DNA of 22,101 nucleotides from JAPLDB01 sp038230515 (lineage in GTDB: Bacteria > Bacteroidota > Bacteroidia > AKYH767-A > 2013-40CM-41-45), in contig JBBRND010000049.1 of the NCBI GenBank assembly GCA_038230515.1, positions 1-22,101 of the forward strand, in the 5' to 3' direction. Positions 14,411-22,101 of the stretch are shown here, piece after piece (positions within the stretch are counted from its first letter, which is position 1; every line of letters begins with the position of its first letter). A program made the position numbers and the translations under genes. The notes under the pieces are model-generated. The model was given only the letters and a program-made list of their open reading frames with translations, had not been told where the DNA came from and did not search any database.

Positions 14411-15952
14411 ATGAAAAACGTGCTTCCTTATGTTTTCTTTTTTTGTTTCCTGATGGGAAGTAGTGTTTTACATGCTCAGGAAAACATGACATCCATTGCT
14501 AATTCTGTTTCTAACTCAGTAATAGGTAATGGCGCTTTTAATTTTCAAATGCCTCCATGCAGCCCGGCAGCGACTAATAATAATTATGCGAATGCAATTA
14601 CACTTACAGTGGGTGCGGCTGCTATAAATGGTACCACCTGCCAGGGTACTATAGAGGCGGGAGAAGCACTTGGCTGCAATACTGCTGCCACTCAAACTGT
14701 GTGGTACCGTTTTACTTCCACTGCTGCGATCAGCTATTTAATTATTGATGCTACCGGAAGCACCTGTTATCTTGGTTCTTCCGTATGGCCAGGATTTTCG
14801 CTACCTACTAACCGGTGCACTATGATTGACTGCCAGAGTGCTGATTATGGTCCTACTGTTACTGTTTTTAAACTTACGGCAGTAGCAGGAACTAATTATT
14901 CGGTTCAGATTACTTATACAAGTGGACTTGGATGCGGCAATCATGGATCATTTACCATTAGGGTTGCAAATGCATACGCGGGCACTATTTCCAATCCGGG
15001 TTCTACTAACACATGCGCTACGCCAAGTCCCGGTTGTTATTTTCTTGCTCCGCCCACAGTACCCACTGTTACCGGTACCTGCACGGGATACCCTCTTATT
15101 ACGCAAACCAATCTTGTAAATAATTATTTTGTTCAATTTACTACAGCTGCTATGAATTCCATTCAGCTCAGCTTTCAGGATATAATTCAAAGCACCTGTG
15201 TGGGAGGAAATGTGGACTGGTTCTTCTACCGCCTGTTTGATACTTCGTGCAACCTGCTTACCTGTGGCGATCTTGGCAATCTTCAAAACAATGTGGCTTG
15301 CAATACCACTTACGTTCTTGAATACATGTGGGAGGAATTGCCTTGCTCATACACTACGCAATGGCCCTATCAGTATATTCCGACAGGTACTGTGGGGTGC
15401 GGCACGCTGCCTGTTGAACTGATAAACTTTGATGCGAAAGTGGAGAATAAAAACGTTTCGCTGCAATGGATTACTGCCAGCGAAACGGAAAATGATTTTT
15501 TTACCATTGAGCGCAGCAGCGATGCAACAAAATTCAGTAAAATAAAGTGTGTAAAAGGAAACGGCAATTCAACCGAGATGCTTACCTATTCTGCTACCGA
15601 TGAATTGCCTGCGCCAGGCATTTATTATTATCGGCTTGAGCAAACTGATTTTAACGGAAGCTACACCTACTCCCCGGTTATTTCGGTAAACAGTGATTGG
15701 AAACATGCGCTTGTAATTATACAGCAGCCGGATGAAAATTCCATCAATCTTATTTATCCGCTTTCGGCTGATGCAGCTTATCATTGTAGTGTGTATGATT
15801 CAAAAGGTGCCAGCGTTTTTTCTACCATGCTTATTGCAGGTATGAATAGTAATGAAAGCAAGCTGGATGTAAGTTCGCTCAGTCCCGGACTCTATCATTG
15901 TGTTCTTGTTTCAGGCAGTGAATTGCTTCAGCAGAAATTTTTCAGAAAATAA
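14411..15952 (+). CDS. T9SS-sorted secreted surface protein
   Basis: A 513-residue protein with a signal peptide ending VLHAQ (residue 23). Residues about 45-190 form a Cys-containing beta domain (NNYANAITLT, TVWYRFTSTA, YSVQITYTSG) of the kind seen in Bacteroidota surface proteins. A second similar domain covers about 195-325. The segment from L333 is the common LPVELINF-VSLQWITASE-FTIERS-YYRLEQTDFNG module that precedes T9SS signals. The last about 80 residues (432-513; YDSKGASVF, LDVSSLSPGLYHCVL, QQKFFRK end) are a type A sorting domain. It should cross the outer membrane by T9SS and be attached or released. No enzyme motif is visible. It is separated from the metal operon by 191 nt and converges with the next gene. 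Confidence 0.85.
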   Translation: MKNVLPYVFFFCFLMGSSVLHAQENMTSIANSVSNSVIGNGAFNFQMPPCSPAATNNNYANAITLTVGAAAINGTTCQGTIEAGEALGCNTAATQTVWYRFTSTAAISYLIIDATGSTCYLGSSVWPGFSLPTNRCTMIDCQSADYGPTVTVFKLTAVAGTNYSVQITYTSGLGCGNHGSFTIRVANAYAGTISNPGSTNTCATPSPGCYFLAPPTVPTVTGTCTGYPLITQTNLVNNYFVQFTTAAMNSIQLSFQDIIQSTCVGGNVDWFFYRLFDTSCNLLTCGDLGNLQNNVACNTTYVLEYMWEELPCSYTTQWPYQYIPTGTVGCGTLPVELINFDAKVENKNVSLQWITASETENDFFTIERSSDATKFSKIKCVKGNGNSTEMLTYSATDELPAPGIYYYRLEQTDFNGSYTYSPVISVNSDWKHALVIIQQPDENSINLIYPLSADAAYHCSVYDSKGASVFSTMLIAGMNSNESKLDVSSLSPGLYHCVLVSGSELLQQKFFRK

Positions 15953-16007
15953 TTTCAAGTGCTTTACTAAACTATAATTTGAGTAGAGAGTAGAAGCTTT
16001 ACTACAA

Positions 16008-16217
16008 TTACTTTGCTGATGTTGCCTGCGGCTTCTTTCCGTTCGTAACGTTTACTACATCATCAATGTGATTTTTTAAAACCTCTCCCATTTCGTTTGT
16101 TTTGCCCGCAATTAATTTACGGAGTTTAGATTTTTTTGGAAGCAACATCCATCCCTGTGCAGCAGCGCCTGCGCCAAGAGCAAGAAAACCAACCAATGCT
16201 TTTTTACCTGCTATCAT
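16008..16217 (-). CDS. Small single-helix membrane protein
   Basis: A 69-residue protein on the - strand. Residues 5-25 (KKALVGFLALGAGAAAQGWM) form one membrane helix with small residues. A basic cytoplasmic-type tail follows (PKKSKLRKL) with an amphipathic helix (NEMGEVLKNHIDDVVNV). This layout resembles YtxH-like proteins, but the match is only general. It converges with the T9SS gene, 55 nt away. Confidence 0.6.
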   Translation of the reverse strand: MIAGKKALVGFLALGAGAAAQGWMLLPKKSKLRKLIAGKTNEMGEVLKNHIDDVVNVTNGKKPQATSAK

Positions 16218-16532
16218 AATTTTTTAATTTTAAAGGGGGTTAAACTTATTTTATTTCTTTTTTATTCTTCACTTGAATCATTTTTTATCATCGGCATTAA
16301 AAATTTTCGTTCTCGATCGCGCAACTCGTGCGCAGCATTTAAATTGTAAAAGACCGACTTAATTATTTTTTCAGGTACTTCTTTCTTACTTATCAATTTT
16401 ATCTTTTAAAAGAATATGCCATTGTTACATTCCGAATCTATTTGTGAATCTGAAAATCTACTAAAAAAAGAGCCGCCAGATTTTGCTGACGACTCTTGCT
16501 GGCAAGGCAAAGAAACACCTAAACTTCCGTGA
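16218..16532. other. Gap between small membrane protein and FnIII gene
   Basis: A 315-nt stretch with no ORF of note. It holds the - strand terminator of the FnIII gene (listed separately) and the leader of the small membrane protein gene. Nothing else was seen. Confidence 0.6.
16463..16496 (-). terminator. Intrinsic terminator of the FnIII gene
   Basis: On the - strand AGAGTCGTCAG (16496-16486) pairs along its full 11 bp with CTGGCGGCTCT (16479-16469), using two G-T wobbles. The loop has six bases and seven Ts follow. It lies 37 nt past the FnIII stop codon, so the small membrane protein gene downstream is probably transcribed separately. Confidence 0.85.
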
Positions 16533-17153
16533 TTAAACCACCATCAATTTGGCAGGATCACTTGGCGCACCGGCTCCAGCCGTGCCTACCGCTTTTACTT
16601 TGAAGTAATATACTTTTCCCGGTGTCAGACCTACAAGCGTCACCTTCGATGCTGTTGGAGTGGCTACCAATTCATACGTTCCTGAATTATCAACATCGGG
16701 GCTTATGTACACAAAATATATTTTCGCTCCTTTTACATTCTTCCAGCGAAGATCGGCTTCGCCCGATAATTTACCCTGAGCTGCCTCAAGATTTTTAACC
16801 TGTTCAGGCACTCCTACCGGAGCCGGAATGGCGCGGGTATCCATTCCTGCACTCTTGATAATTGTTTCAGATCCCTGCGCAATGTTGTCAACATAATCTC
16901 CCAGCGCAGTCATCTTAAGCTCGTAAGCAGCTCTCTTTCCGCGAAGAATTGCTTTCAGCGCTTTTCCACCATCAAGAGCATCCTCGTTGGCAGTTTCAAG
17001 TTCGTTAATCGCAGTTGTAACTGACGCAAGCGATGGAACCGGAGTTGAGAAATTTGAATTGCCTGTCATCTGAATCACATAGAATCTGCCGGTTTGAATT
17101 TTTACTGCTACACTTTTTCTTTTAAGCGCTAATTTTACCAGGAACTTTTTCAT
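16533..17153 (-). CDS. Fibronectin type III protein with helical N-terminus
   Basis: A 206-residue protein. The first about 25 residues are very basic (MKKFLVKLALKRKSVAVKIQ) without a clear signal-peptide core. Residues about 30-100 are helical (VTTAINELETANEDALDGGK, KRAAYELKMTALGDYV). Residues 113-206 form one FnIII domain, with VPEQVKNLEA, ADLRWKNVKGAKIYFVYISP, VTLVGLTPGKVYYFKVKAVG and APSDPAKLMVV marking its strands. Such proteins are common in Bacteroidota but not understood; the FnIII domain usually binds proteins. It lies downstream of the ECF sigma gene on the same strand, 531 nt away, across a tandem repeat. It has its own terminator. Confidence 0.75.
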   Translation of the reverse strand: MKKFLVKLALKRKSVAVKIQTGRFYVIQMTGNSNFSTPVPSLASVTTAINELETANEDALDGGKALKAILRGKRAAYELKMTALGDYVDNIAQGSETIIKSAGMDTRAIPAPVGVPEQVKNLEAAQGKLSGEADLRWKNVKGAKIYFVYISPDVDNSGTYELVATPTASKVTLVGLTPGKVYYFKVKAVGTAGAGAPSDPAKLMVV

Positions 17154-17334
17154 TTTAATTTGATTTTAGATTGTTACTTTTTATCGTCTTCTGTAATACT
17201 ATTGCGCAACTCCCCGTTTTGCTTGTATCAAAATGAAAATTTTTTTTTACCACTGCTCCTCTCCTGCCATTCCAACTATTTTCAGCAAAAAAAGGCATTT
17301 CAAAAACCTGGATTGCTTTCTTCTCATTAAGGAA

Positions 17335-17634
17335 GGCGCGCGTTGCACCGCGGAAAGCGGGCCTTACTTCAAAGCACCCCTTCCCCGGCTTCGGGAAAGC
17401 GTACTTTTGTTCACTTACCCCCCTTCTTCTCAGCAGGGAAAGCGTGTATTGCTCCGGTGAAAGCTTGCTTCGGTTCAAAGCGCGCCTTCCTTTGTTCACG
17501 GAAAGCGCTCCTTGGAAAAAAGAAAGCGTTCCATTGGCCGGTGGCTGCATTCCTTGCATCGAAGAAAGCGTTCATTACAACTAAGCATGCGTTCTCTCTC
17601 TGAAAGAACGCCTTCTCCGCTTTACCGCAAGCGG
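17335..17634. repeat. Degenerate 21-bp-period tandem repeat with end hairpins
   Basis: This fills the middle of the 531-nt gap 17154-17684. The core GGAAAGCG or GAAAGCGTTC recurs at 17354, 17396, 17439, 17460, 17502, 17523, 17565 and 17603 (first A of AAAG). These lie at steps of 21 or about 42 nt (the last 38). Extra AAAGC copies at 17371, 17477 and 17582 lie 17 nt after a core. The block is GC-richer than its surroundings and free of stops in one + frame and one - frame. It ends in two hairpins: GCGTTCT/AGAACGC (17589-17611) and CCGCTT/AAGCGG (17617-17634). No recognised protein is encoded. The flanks 17154-17334 and 17635-17684 show nothing else clear. Confidence 0.6.
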
Positions 17635-17684
17635 CAATTATTGAAAAGATTGGAAGAAATTAAAATGAAAATGGATCTTCTTCT

Positions 17685-18236
17685 TTAAAGATACCACAAT
17701 GGAATTATTTCTGCGCGCAATTTTTTAAGTGCCACGCTGTATGCAGATGTTACGGCACCTACAGTAACTCCAAGCTGCAATGAGATTTCCTTAAATGATA
17801 ATCCCCTGAAAAAATGAAGCACAATTATTCTTTGTGCATGTGCGCTCAAATGCGAGAGTGCGCGGTATAAAATTTTACGATGATTATTTTTTTCTTTACC
17901 TGAAACTGCAAGCAAATTAAGTTTCCTTTCATCATGCACATATTTTCTCTCCGTGCGTGATGTGTACATCGCAGCATGATGTGCAATGGTGCGCAACCAC
18001 TTTTGAAAATTGTTTTTTTCCTCGTAGTTGCCGTGCTGCAGTTTTAAAAACACTGCCAACCACACATCCTGCAGCACATCACACACGAGTGTTTTATTAA
18101 TCAGCAAACAAGTCAGGAAATTTTTCAGGTCTTCTGAATGCCTCTCTACGAGAGCTTCATACGCTTCCGCGTTTCCGCTTTGAAAAATTTTTACCAACTC
18201 TGCATCGCTGAGTTGGAGAAGATTTTTGTTTTTCAT
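17685..18236 (-). CDS. ECF-type RNA polymerase sigma factor
   Basis: A 183-residue protein from ATG at 18236; an in-frame GTG at 18245 would add three residues. Region 2 spans about 9-95 (SDAELVKIFQSGNAEAYEAL, then LQDVWLAVFLKLQ and FQKWLRTIAHHAAM), which melts and binds the -10 element. Region 4 spans about 120-178 (ALSHLSAHAQRIIVLHFFRG, then LSFKEISLQLGVTVGAVTSA), the helix-turn-helix that reads the -35 element. Length and order fit the ECF group. No anti-sigma gene is adjacent. The gene is divergent from the giant surface protein and lies upstream of the FnIII gene on its own strand, so either could be a target; this is inference from position. Confidence 0.9.
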   Translation of the reverse strand: MKNKNLLQLSDAELVKIFQSGNAEAYEALVERHSEDLKNFLTCLLINKTLVCDVLQDVWLAVFLKLQHGNYEEKNNFQKWLRTIAHHAAMYTSRTERKYVHDERKLNLLAVSGKEKNNHRKILYRALSHLSAHAQRIIVLHFFRGLSFKEISLQLGVTVGAVTSAYSVALKKLRAEIIPLWYL

Positions 18237-18245
18237 TTCTATCAC

Positions 18246-18763
18246 TTTTAATGTTAGTGTAGAAATTTTTCATTCTGATTTGGCTATTTATTACAGCAGT
18301 AACGTTGCTTGTTTTATTTTATTGTGCAAAGTGAAAAATATTTTTTTGCAACAATTTCCGGTGGTGCCGGGTGTTGGTGCGTTGTGTGACGACTAGACCG
18401 GCTGCACTTTTAAGCAATGTTGAATGCTATTTTCGGATAATAAAATGAAGTAAATTTAACTTTTTCTGTCATTCACCAACTTTTTAACACCGTTCACCAA
18501 ATAAATAAAAATAGTCATGAACAAATGTTGTCCCATTCATTTGCTCTATCTACATTAGCCACGTTAATTTTTTACAGGGCTACCGAAAAACACAGAACAC
18601 GCCACAGTAAAGAGGCAACACCAACCATCAGAAAATAAATAATAGAGCGCATGCACCCTGAAGTGCATGACTGCTTTTCGAACTACGTTGTCTTCAATAA
18701 AAAAATAAAAATAAATAACAACTTAATCTTATAAATTTTAAATTAACTTAAATTCAAATTAAC
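18246..18763. promoter_or_regulatory. Divergent promoter region between ECF sigma factor and surface protein
   Basis: A gap of about 520 nt without a gene, serving both directions. It holds a direct repeat TTCACCAA at 18472-18479 and 18493-18500, 21 nt apart (two DNA turns), about 270 nt before the surface-protein start. It also holds an inverted repeat CAAATG/CATTTG just downstream (about 18525-18545). These look like regulator sites, but the regulator is unknown. The 3' part (18690-18763) is AT-rich leader. I saw no clear TAnnTTTG box. Confidence 0.35.
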
Positions 18764-21700
18764 ATGACAATTAAACTTTACTTACAGAAAACAGCAGCGA
18801 CTACACTTCGCACGCTGTGTTGTCTTCTTCTCATGGTGGGAATGTGGACAACGAATGCAAATGCGCAAACAGTGGTGACAATTAGTTCTTCAGGTACATT
18901 TACTGTACCCGCTGGCGTAACTTCTATTGCCGTTTACACTTTTGGCGGTGGCGGTGGTGGTGGTGGTGGTTATTCTAATTGTTCACAACAGGGTAATGGT
19001 GGCGGTGGCGGTGGTATGGCATCAAAAACCCTTACTGTTGTTCCGGGAAACAATTATACAGTAACAATTGGCGCAGGAGGTACTGCCGGTGCGTATTCAG
19101 CGACTGGTGGATCAGGAGGTAATACTATATTTACAGGAGCTGCAGGTACTTTGACAGCCAATGGTGGTGGAGGTGGTGTAGGTTCTTCAAATTGCAATAC
19201 TGGTACATATAATACAGGTGGTACAGGTGGTACGGGAGTAGTAGGTGCGGGAATAACAACATTTACCGGTGGGAATGGTTCTGGTGGTAGTCAAAATGGG
19301 AATGGTTTTACAGGTACTGGCGGTAGTGGAGCAGGTTCCGGAGGAAATGGAACTTCTACCTCCAATGGTGTTTGTCCCGGTGCAAACGTTGCGGGAGGAA
19401 CTGGAACTTACCCGGGTGGATTTGGTTCATATAGTGCAGGTTGCACCGTTACCACTTCTCCATCATCGAACGGCAGTACAGGCGGTGTACCAGGCGGAGG
19501 CGGTTCCGGTGCTACAGGCTGGACTGGATCTCCTACAGGCGGAGCAGGAGGTAATGGACGGGTTATTGTAGTTTATACCCTTGTTTGTACAGCTCCAACT
19601 GTGCAGGCATCCATAGGATCTTATACAAACAATACATCAGGTACTTCTTTAGATGTAAACTGGACACGTGGTAACGGAACAGCGGGAGTTGTTGTAGTTG
19701 CCAGATTAACTTCAACATCAGCTGTTAATCCAGGAAGTGGTACATCTTATTCTGCAAATACAATTTTCGGTTCAGGTTCTACTACAGGTGCAGGCAATTT
19801 TGTAGTGTATAATGGCACCGGTACAACAGTTCCTGTAACGGGGCTTGCTGGAGGTACAAGTTATACATTTACGGTATACGAGTACAATACCGCATCAGTA
19901 TGCTACTTGACACCGGGTTCCGGAAGTGCAGTAACTACCTTTAGTTTCCCAACAGTTATTGTACCGGCTTCAGGTAATAACAACGTAGCATGTGGTACAA
20001 GCTCTAATTTGTATGATGACGGTGGTTCAGCAGGAAATTATGCAAATGGCGATAATGGTTACACAGTATTAAATAATTCAGGAACAGGGGTTATTACTCT
20101 TAGCGGTACATATGATTGTGAACCTTCTTTTGATTTTTTAAGAATTTATTCAGGAGTTGGAACAGGGGGTACTTTATTAGCTTCATACAGTGCTTACGCT
20201 GGTACAATAACTACAATTACCAGCACTCCCGGTCAGACTTTGACTGTTCAATTCACATCAGATGGTTCAGTGGTTGCTACCGGATTTGCCTTAACTGCAA
20301 CTTATACGGGAACTTGTGCAGCACCTCCAGTTCTTACTTCGTTAGGTTCAGCCAGCGGATGTACAGGAGGCACCATTACTATAAATGGAACAAATTTGTC
20401 AGCAGCTTTTTCAGTTACAATCGGAGGTACTTCAGCAGCAATTATTACAAACACAGCTGCACAAATTACCGCCACTATTGGGAATGGTACCACAGGAAAC
20501 GTTGTTGTTTCAACTGGCGCGGGCACTTCTAACGGACTTGCCTTTACTGTCAACACTACCCCAGTTGGTTCAGCTTCACCACAAACTATTTGTGGTGGTT
20601 CTGCAACGAGTGTTGCTTTAAGCTCAACAGTGGGCAGCACTAATTATACCTGGACTGCAGCTCAGCTTTCTGGCGGAACGGTTACTGGATTTAGTAATTG
20701 CGCTTCCGGTTGCGGTACAACCATTGCTCAAACACTCACCAATAACAGTTCTTCCGCGGGTATTATCAGATATACGGTTACACCGGCTACGGGCACCTGC
20801 ACAGGGTCAGCTTTTACAGTTGATGTAACGGTTAATCCGAACCCTGCTGCTACTGCTACCCCATCCTCTCAAGCTTTTTGCTCCGGTGGCACAACTAGTA
20901 TTGCATTATCAAACTCAGTAACAGGCTCCACATTTTCATGGGGAGCGCCTGTAGTGAGCGGTTCTATAACAGGGGCTTCTGCGGGAAGCGGAAATACAAT
21001 AAGCCAGACCCTAACCAATTCGGGCACTACACCCGGAACAGTTACTTATACAGTTACTGCTAATAATCCATCAACTCAAGTAGGGTCTTTAGTATATAGC
21101 TTTTCCGGAGTTTCCGGCACATCTCCTACAGGAGCACAGTGCAGCGCATGGGATTCTTATCGCGCAACGCTTCTTAGCACTTATCCATATACCACTTGCA
21201 ATATTAATGGAACATTTGATGGTACAGGACGTACTGCCACTACCCCGGCAACAGTGTTAGCTATTGCCAATGCATTAAGAAACGGTACAGTATTCGGACC
21301 TACAGCAGATGGAACTGGCACTTGGGACATTGGTGTAGGATGTGTTTCAACTGCTTGCGGCACTGCAGCAATTGAATTGAGCGCGGATGGTACTGTATGC
21401 AGTTGTACGTCACCAGGCTACAGTTTGAGACCAGGCATAGGAAACGTTAACTGGGGAGGAGTGAACACAGCCGCCTGTTCGCCTCCTTCGCAAACTATAA
21501 CAGTTACATTTAACTATAGTTCTATAGCAAATTGTACATCTGCTACAATAACTGTTGTAGTAACAGTTAATCCAAATCCAACAGTAAGTGCCGGTGGGGC
21601 AATGGCAGCAATCTGCCAGGGCGGAACATCAGCAGCACTAGGCGGTTCTTTTGGAGGAGGTGCTACAGGAGCTACTTGGTCTGACGGAGGAGCTGGCGGA

Positions 21701-22101
21701 ACATTTGCCAATAATTCAGGTTCCACGCCAGGTACTGCAACATATACCGCAGCAACCAATTCTGGCTCACCGGTTACGTTAACACTTTTGACGAGTGGAG
21801 GATCGTGCGGAACACAATCTGCAAACAAACAAATAACTGTAAATGTAAGTCCGGTTCCTGTAATTTCCAATCCCGGAAATATAACAGTTGCCTGCGGAGC
21901 GGTTCCTGCAACAAGCACGCAACCTTATTCTAATTCAAATGGTACATGTCCTCTTTCAGGAACATCCAATACTTCCAGTCAGACTGCACAAAGTCCGGCA
22001 GGAGCATGTGGAGGAACAATTACTGAAACATGGACTTCAGCCAATGATGCTTTGGGAAGACCAATTTCTCCGGTTTCAAGAACCATTACAGTAAGCCCTG
22101 C
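18764..22101 (+). CDS. Giant modular surface protein (5' part; continues past window)
   Basis: Open from ATG at 18764 to the window end, 1112 codons without a stop. The signal peptide (MTIKLYLQKTAATTLRTLCC, cut near NANA-Q35) precedes a glycine-rich domain (36-270) that opens TFTVPAGVTSIAVYTFGGGG and carries long Gly runs. Then come an FnIII-like domain (272-392), a CUB-like domain (394-514; DGGSAGNYANGDNGYTV, FLRIYSG, VQFTSDGS), an IPT/TIG-like domain (516-596) and two PKD-like Ig domains (597-765; SPQTICGGSATSVALSS, SQAFCSGGTTSIALS). A Cys-rich insert module follows (766-935; AQCSAWDSYRATLL, GTFDGTGRT, NVNWGGVNT). Further PKD-like and HYR-like units end at the border. It is probably an adhesin or gliding-type surface protein ending in a T9SS tail outside the window. 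Ser/Thr/Gly-rich composition differs from neighbours. Confidence 0.88.
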   Translation, partial: MTIKLYLQKTAATTLRTLCCLLLMVGMWTTNANAQTVVTISSSGTFTVPAGVTSIAVYTFGGGGGGGGGYSNCSQQGNGGGGGGMASKTLTVVPGNNYTVTIGAGGTAGAYSATGGSGGNTIFTGAAGTLTANGGGGGVGSSNCNTGTYNTGGTGGTGVVGAGITTFTGGNGSGGSQNGNGFTGTGGSGAGSGGNGTSTSNGVCPGANVAGGTGTYPGGFGSYSAGCTVTTSPSSNGSTGGVPGGGGSGATGWTGSPTGGAGGNGRVIVVYTLVCTAPTVQASIGSYTNNTSGTSLDVNWTRGNGTAGVVVVARLTSTSAVNPGSGTSYSANTIFGSGSTTGAGNFVVYNGTGTTVPVTGLAGGTSYTFTVYEYNTASVCYLTPGSGSAVTTFSFPTVIVPASGNNNVACGTSSNLYDDGGSAGNYANGDNGYTVLNNSGTGVITLSGTYDCEPSFDFLRIYSGVGTGGTLLASYSAYAGTITTITSTPGQTLTVQFTSDGSVVATGFALTATYTGTCAAPPVLTSLGSASGCTGGTITINGTNLSAAFSVTIGGTSAAIITNTAAQITATIGNGTTGNVVVSTGAGTSNGLAFTVNTTPVGSASPQTICGGSATSVALSSTVGSTNYTWTAAQLSGGTVTGFSNCASGCGTTIAQTLTNNSSSAGIIRYTVTPATGTCTGSAFTVDVTVNPNPAATATPSSQAFCSGGTTSIALSNSVTGSTFSWGAPVVSGSITGASAGSGNTISQTLTNSGTTPGTVTYTVTANNPSTQVGSLVYSFSGVSGTSPTGAQCSAWDSYRATLLSTYPYTTCNINGTFDGTGRTATTPATVLAIANALRNGTVFGPTADGTGTWDIGVGCVSTACGTAAIELSADGTVCSCTSPGYSLRPGIGNVNWGGVNTAACSPPSQTITVTFNYSSIANCTSATITVVVTVNPNPTVSAGGAMAAICQGGTSAALGGSFGGGATGATWSDGGAGGTFANNSGSTPGTATYTAATNSGSPVTLTLLTSGGSCGTQSANKQITVNVSPVPVISNPGNITVACGAVPATSTQPYSNSNGTCPLSGTSNTSSQTAQSPAGACGGTITETWTSANDALGRPISPVSRTITVSP

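Noticed and set aside
17155..17603. Long open frames on both strands across the 21-bp repeat, including one ending next to the FnIII start
   Set aside because: Repeat period is a multiple of three and GC-rich, so stops are avoided on both strands by chance; composition is not protein-like and no homology is recognised.
17335..17634. CRISPR array
   Set aside because: Period is about 21 nt with degenerate units and no distinct repeat-spacer pattern; no cas genes are present.
19269..21918. Several open frames on other frames and on the - strand within the giant surface protein
   Set aside because: They are shadows of the Gly/Thr/Ser-rich coding sequence; none has a family signature, while the + frame from 18764 is open for 1112 codons.

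Overview
The window looks like a piece of a Bacteroidota chromosome, probably of the Chitinophagales/Sphingobacteriales type. The DNA is AT-rich and starts rarely have a Shine-Dalgarno sequence. Typical Bacteroidota families are present: a secreted protein with a type IX secretion (T9SS) sorting tail, an HYC_CC_PP protein, Reg_prop beta-propeller repeats, and a large modular adhesin with PKD/FnIII/CUB-like domains. A TATCTTTG box that fits the Bacteroidota -7 consensus TAnnTTTG also occurs. No rRNA, tRNA or CRISPR array was seen.

Region 1 (about 1-11,800) is an accessory region in which every intact gene is on the + strand. The genes are unrelated: an S41 peptidase; a DUF389 membrane protein coupled to a FAD oxidoreductase and a small helical protein; a secreted thioredoxin/TPR protein; a cupin; a DUF1772 membrane protein with a TMEM175-like channel broken by one in-frame TGA; a seven-blade propeller; and a trypsin-like protease. 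The spacers between most of them are diverged copies of a shared long, hairpin-rich non-coding repeat. Its parts are called here B (just after a stop codon), A and D (the interior) and C (just before a start codon). One spacer copy is split by a decayed IS110-family element. I read this as an array of gene-plus-spacer modules, integron-like or MITE-like; no integrase is in the window.

Region 2 (about 11,800-14,220) holds gene debris and then a three-gene + strand operon: HYC_CC_PP protein, secreted heavy-metal-associated (HMA) protein and predicted outer-membrane barrel. It looks like an envelope metal-handling unit.

Region 3 (about 14,400-22,101) is a surface/secretion region. A T9SS-sorted protein is followed by three - strand genes (a small membrane protein, an FnIII protein with a clear terminator, and an ECF sigma factor). 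A degenerate 21-bp-period tandem repeat lies between the last two. Divergent from the sigma factor is a very long surface protein (at least 1112 residues, running off the window end) with a glycine-rich head and stacked Ig-like modules.
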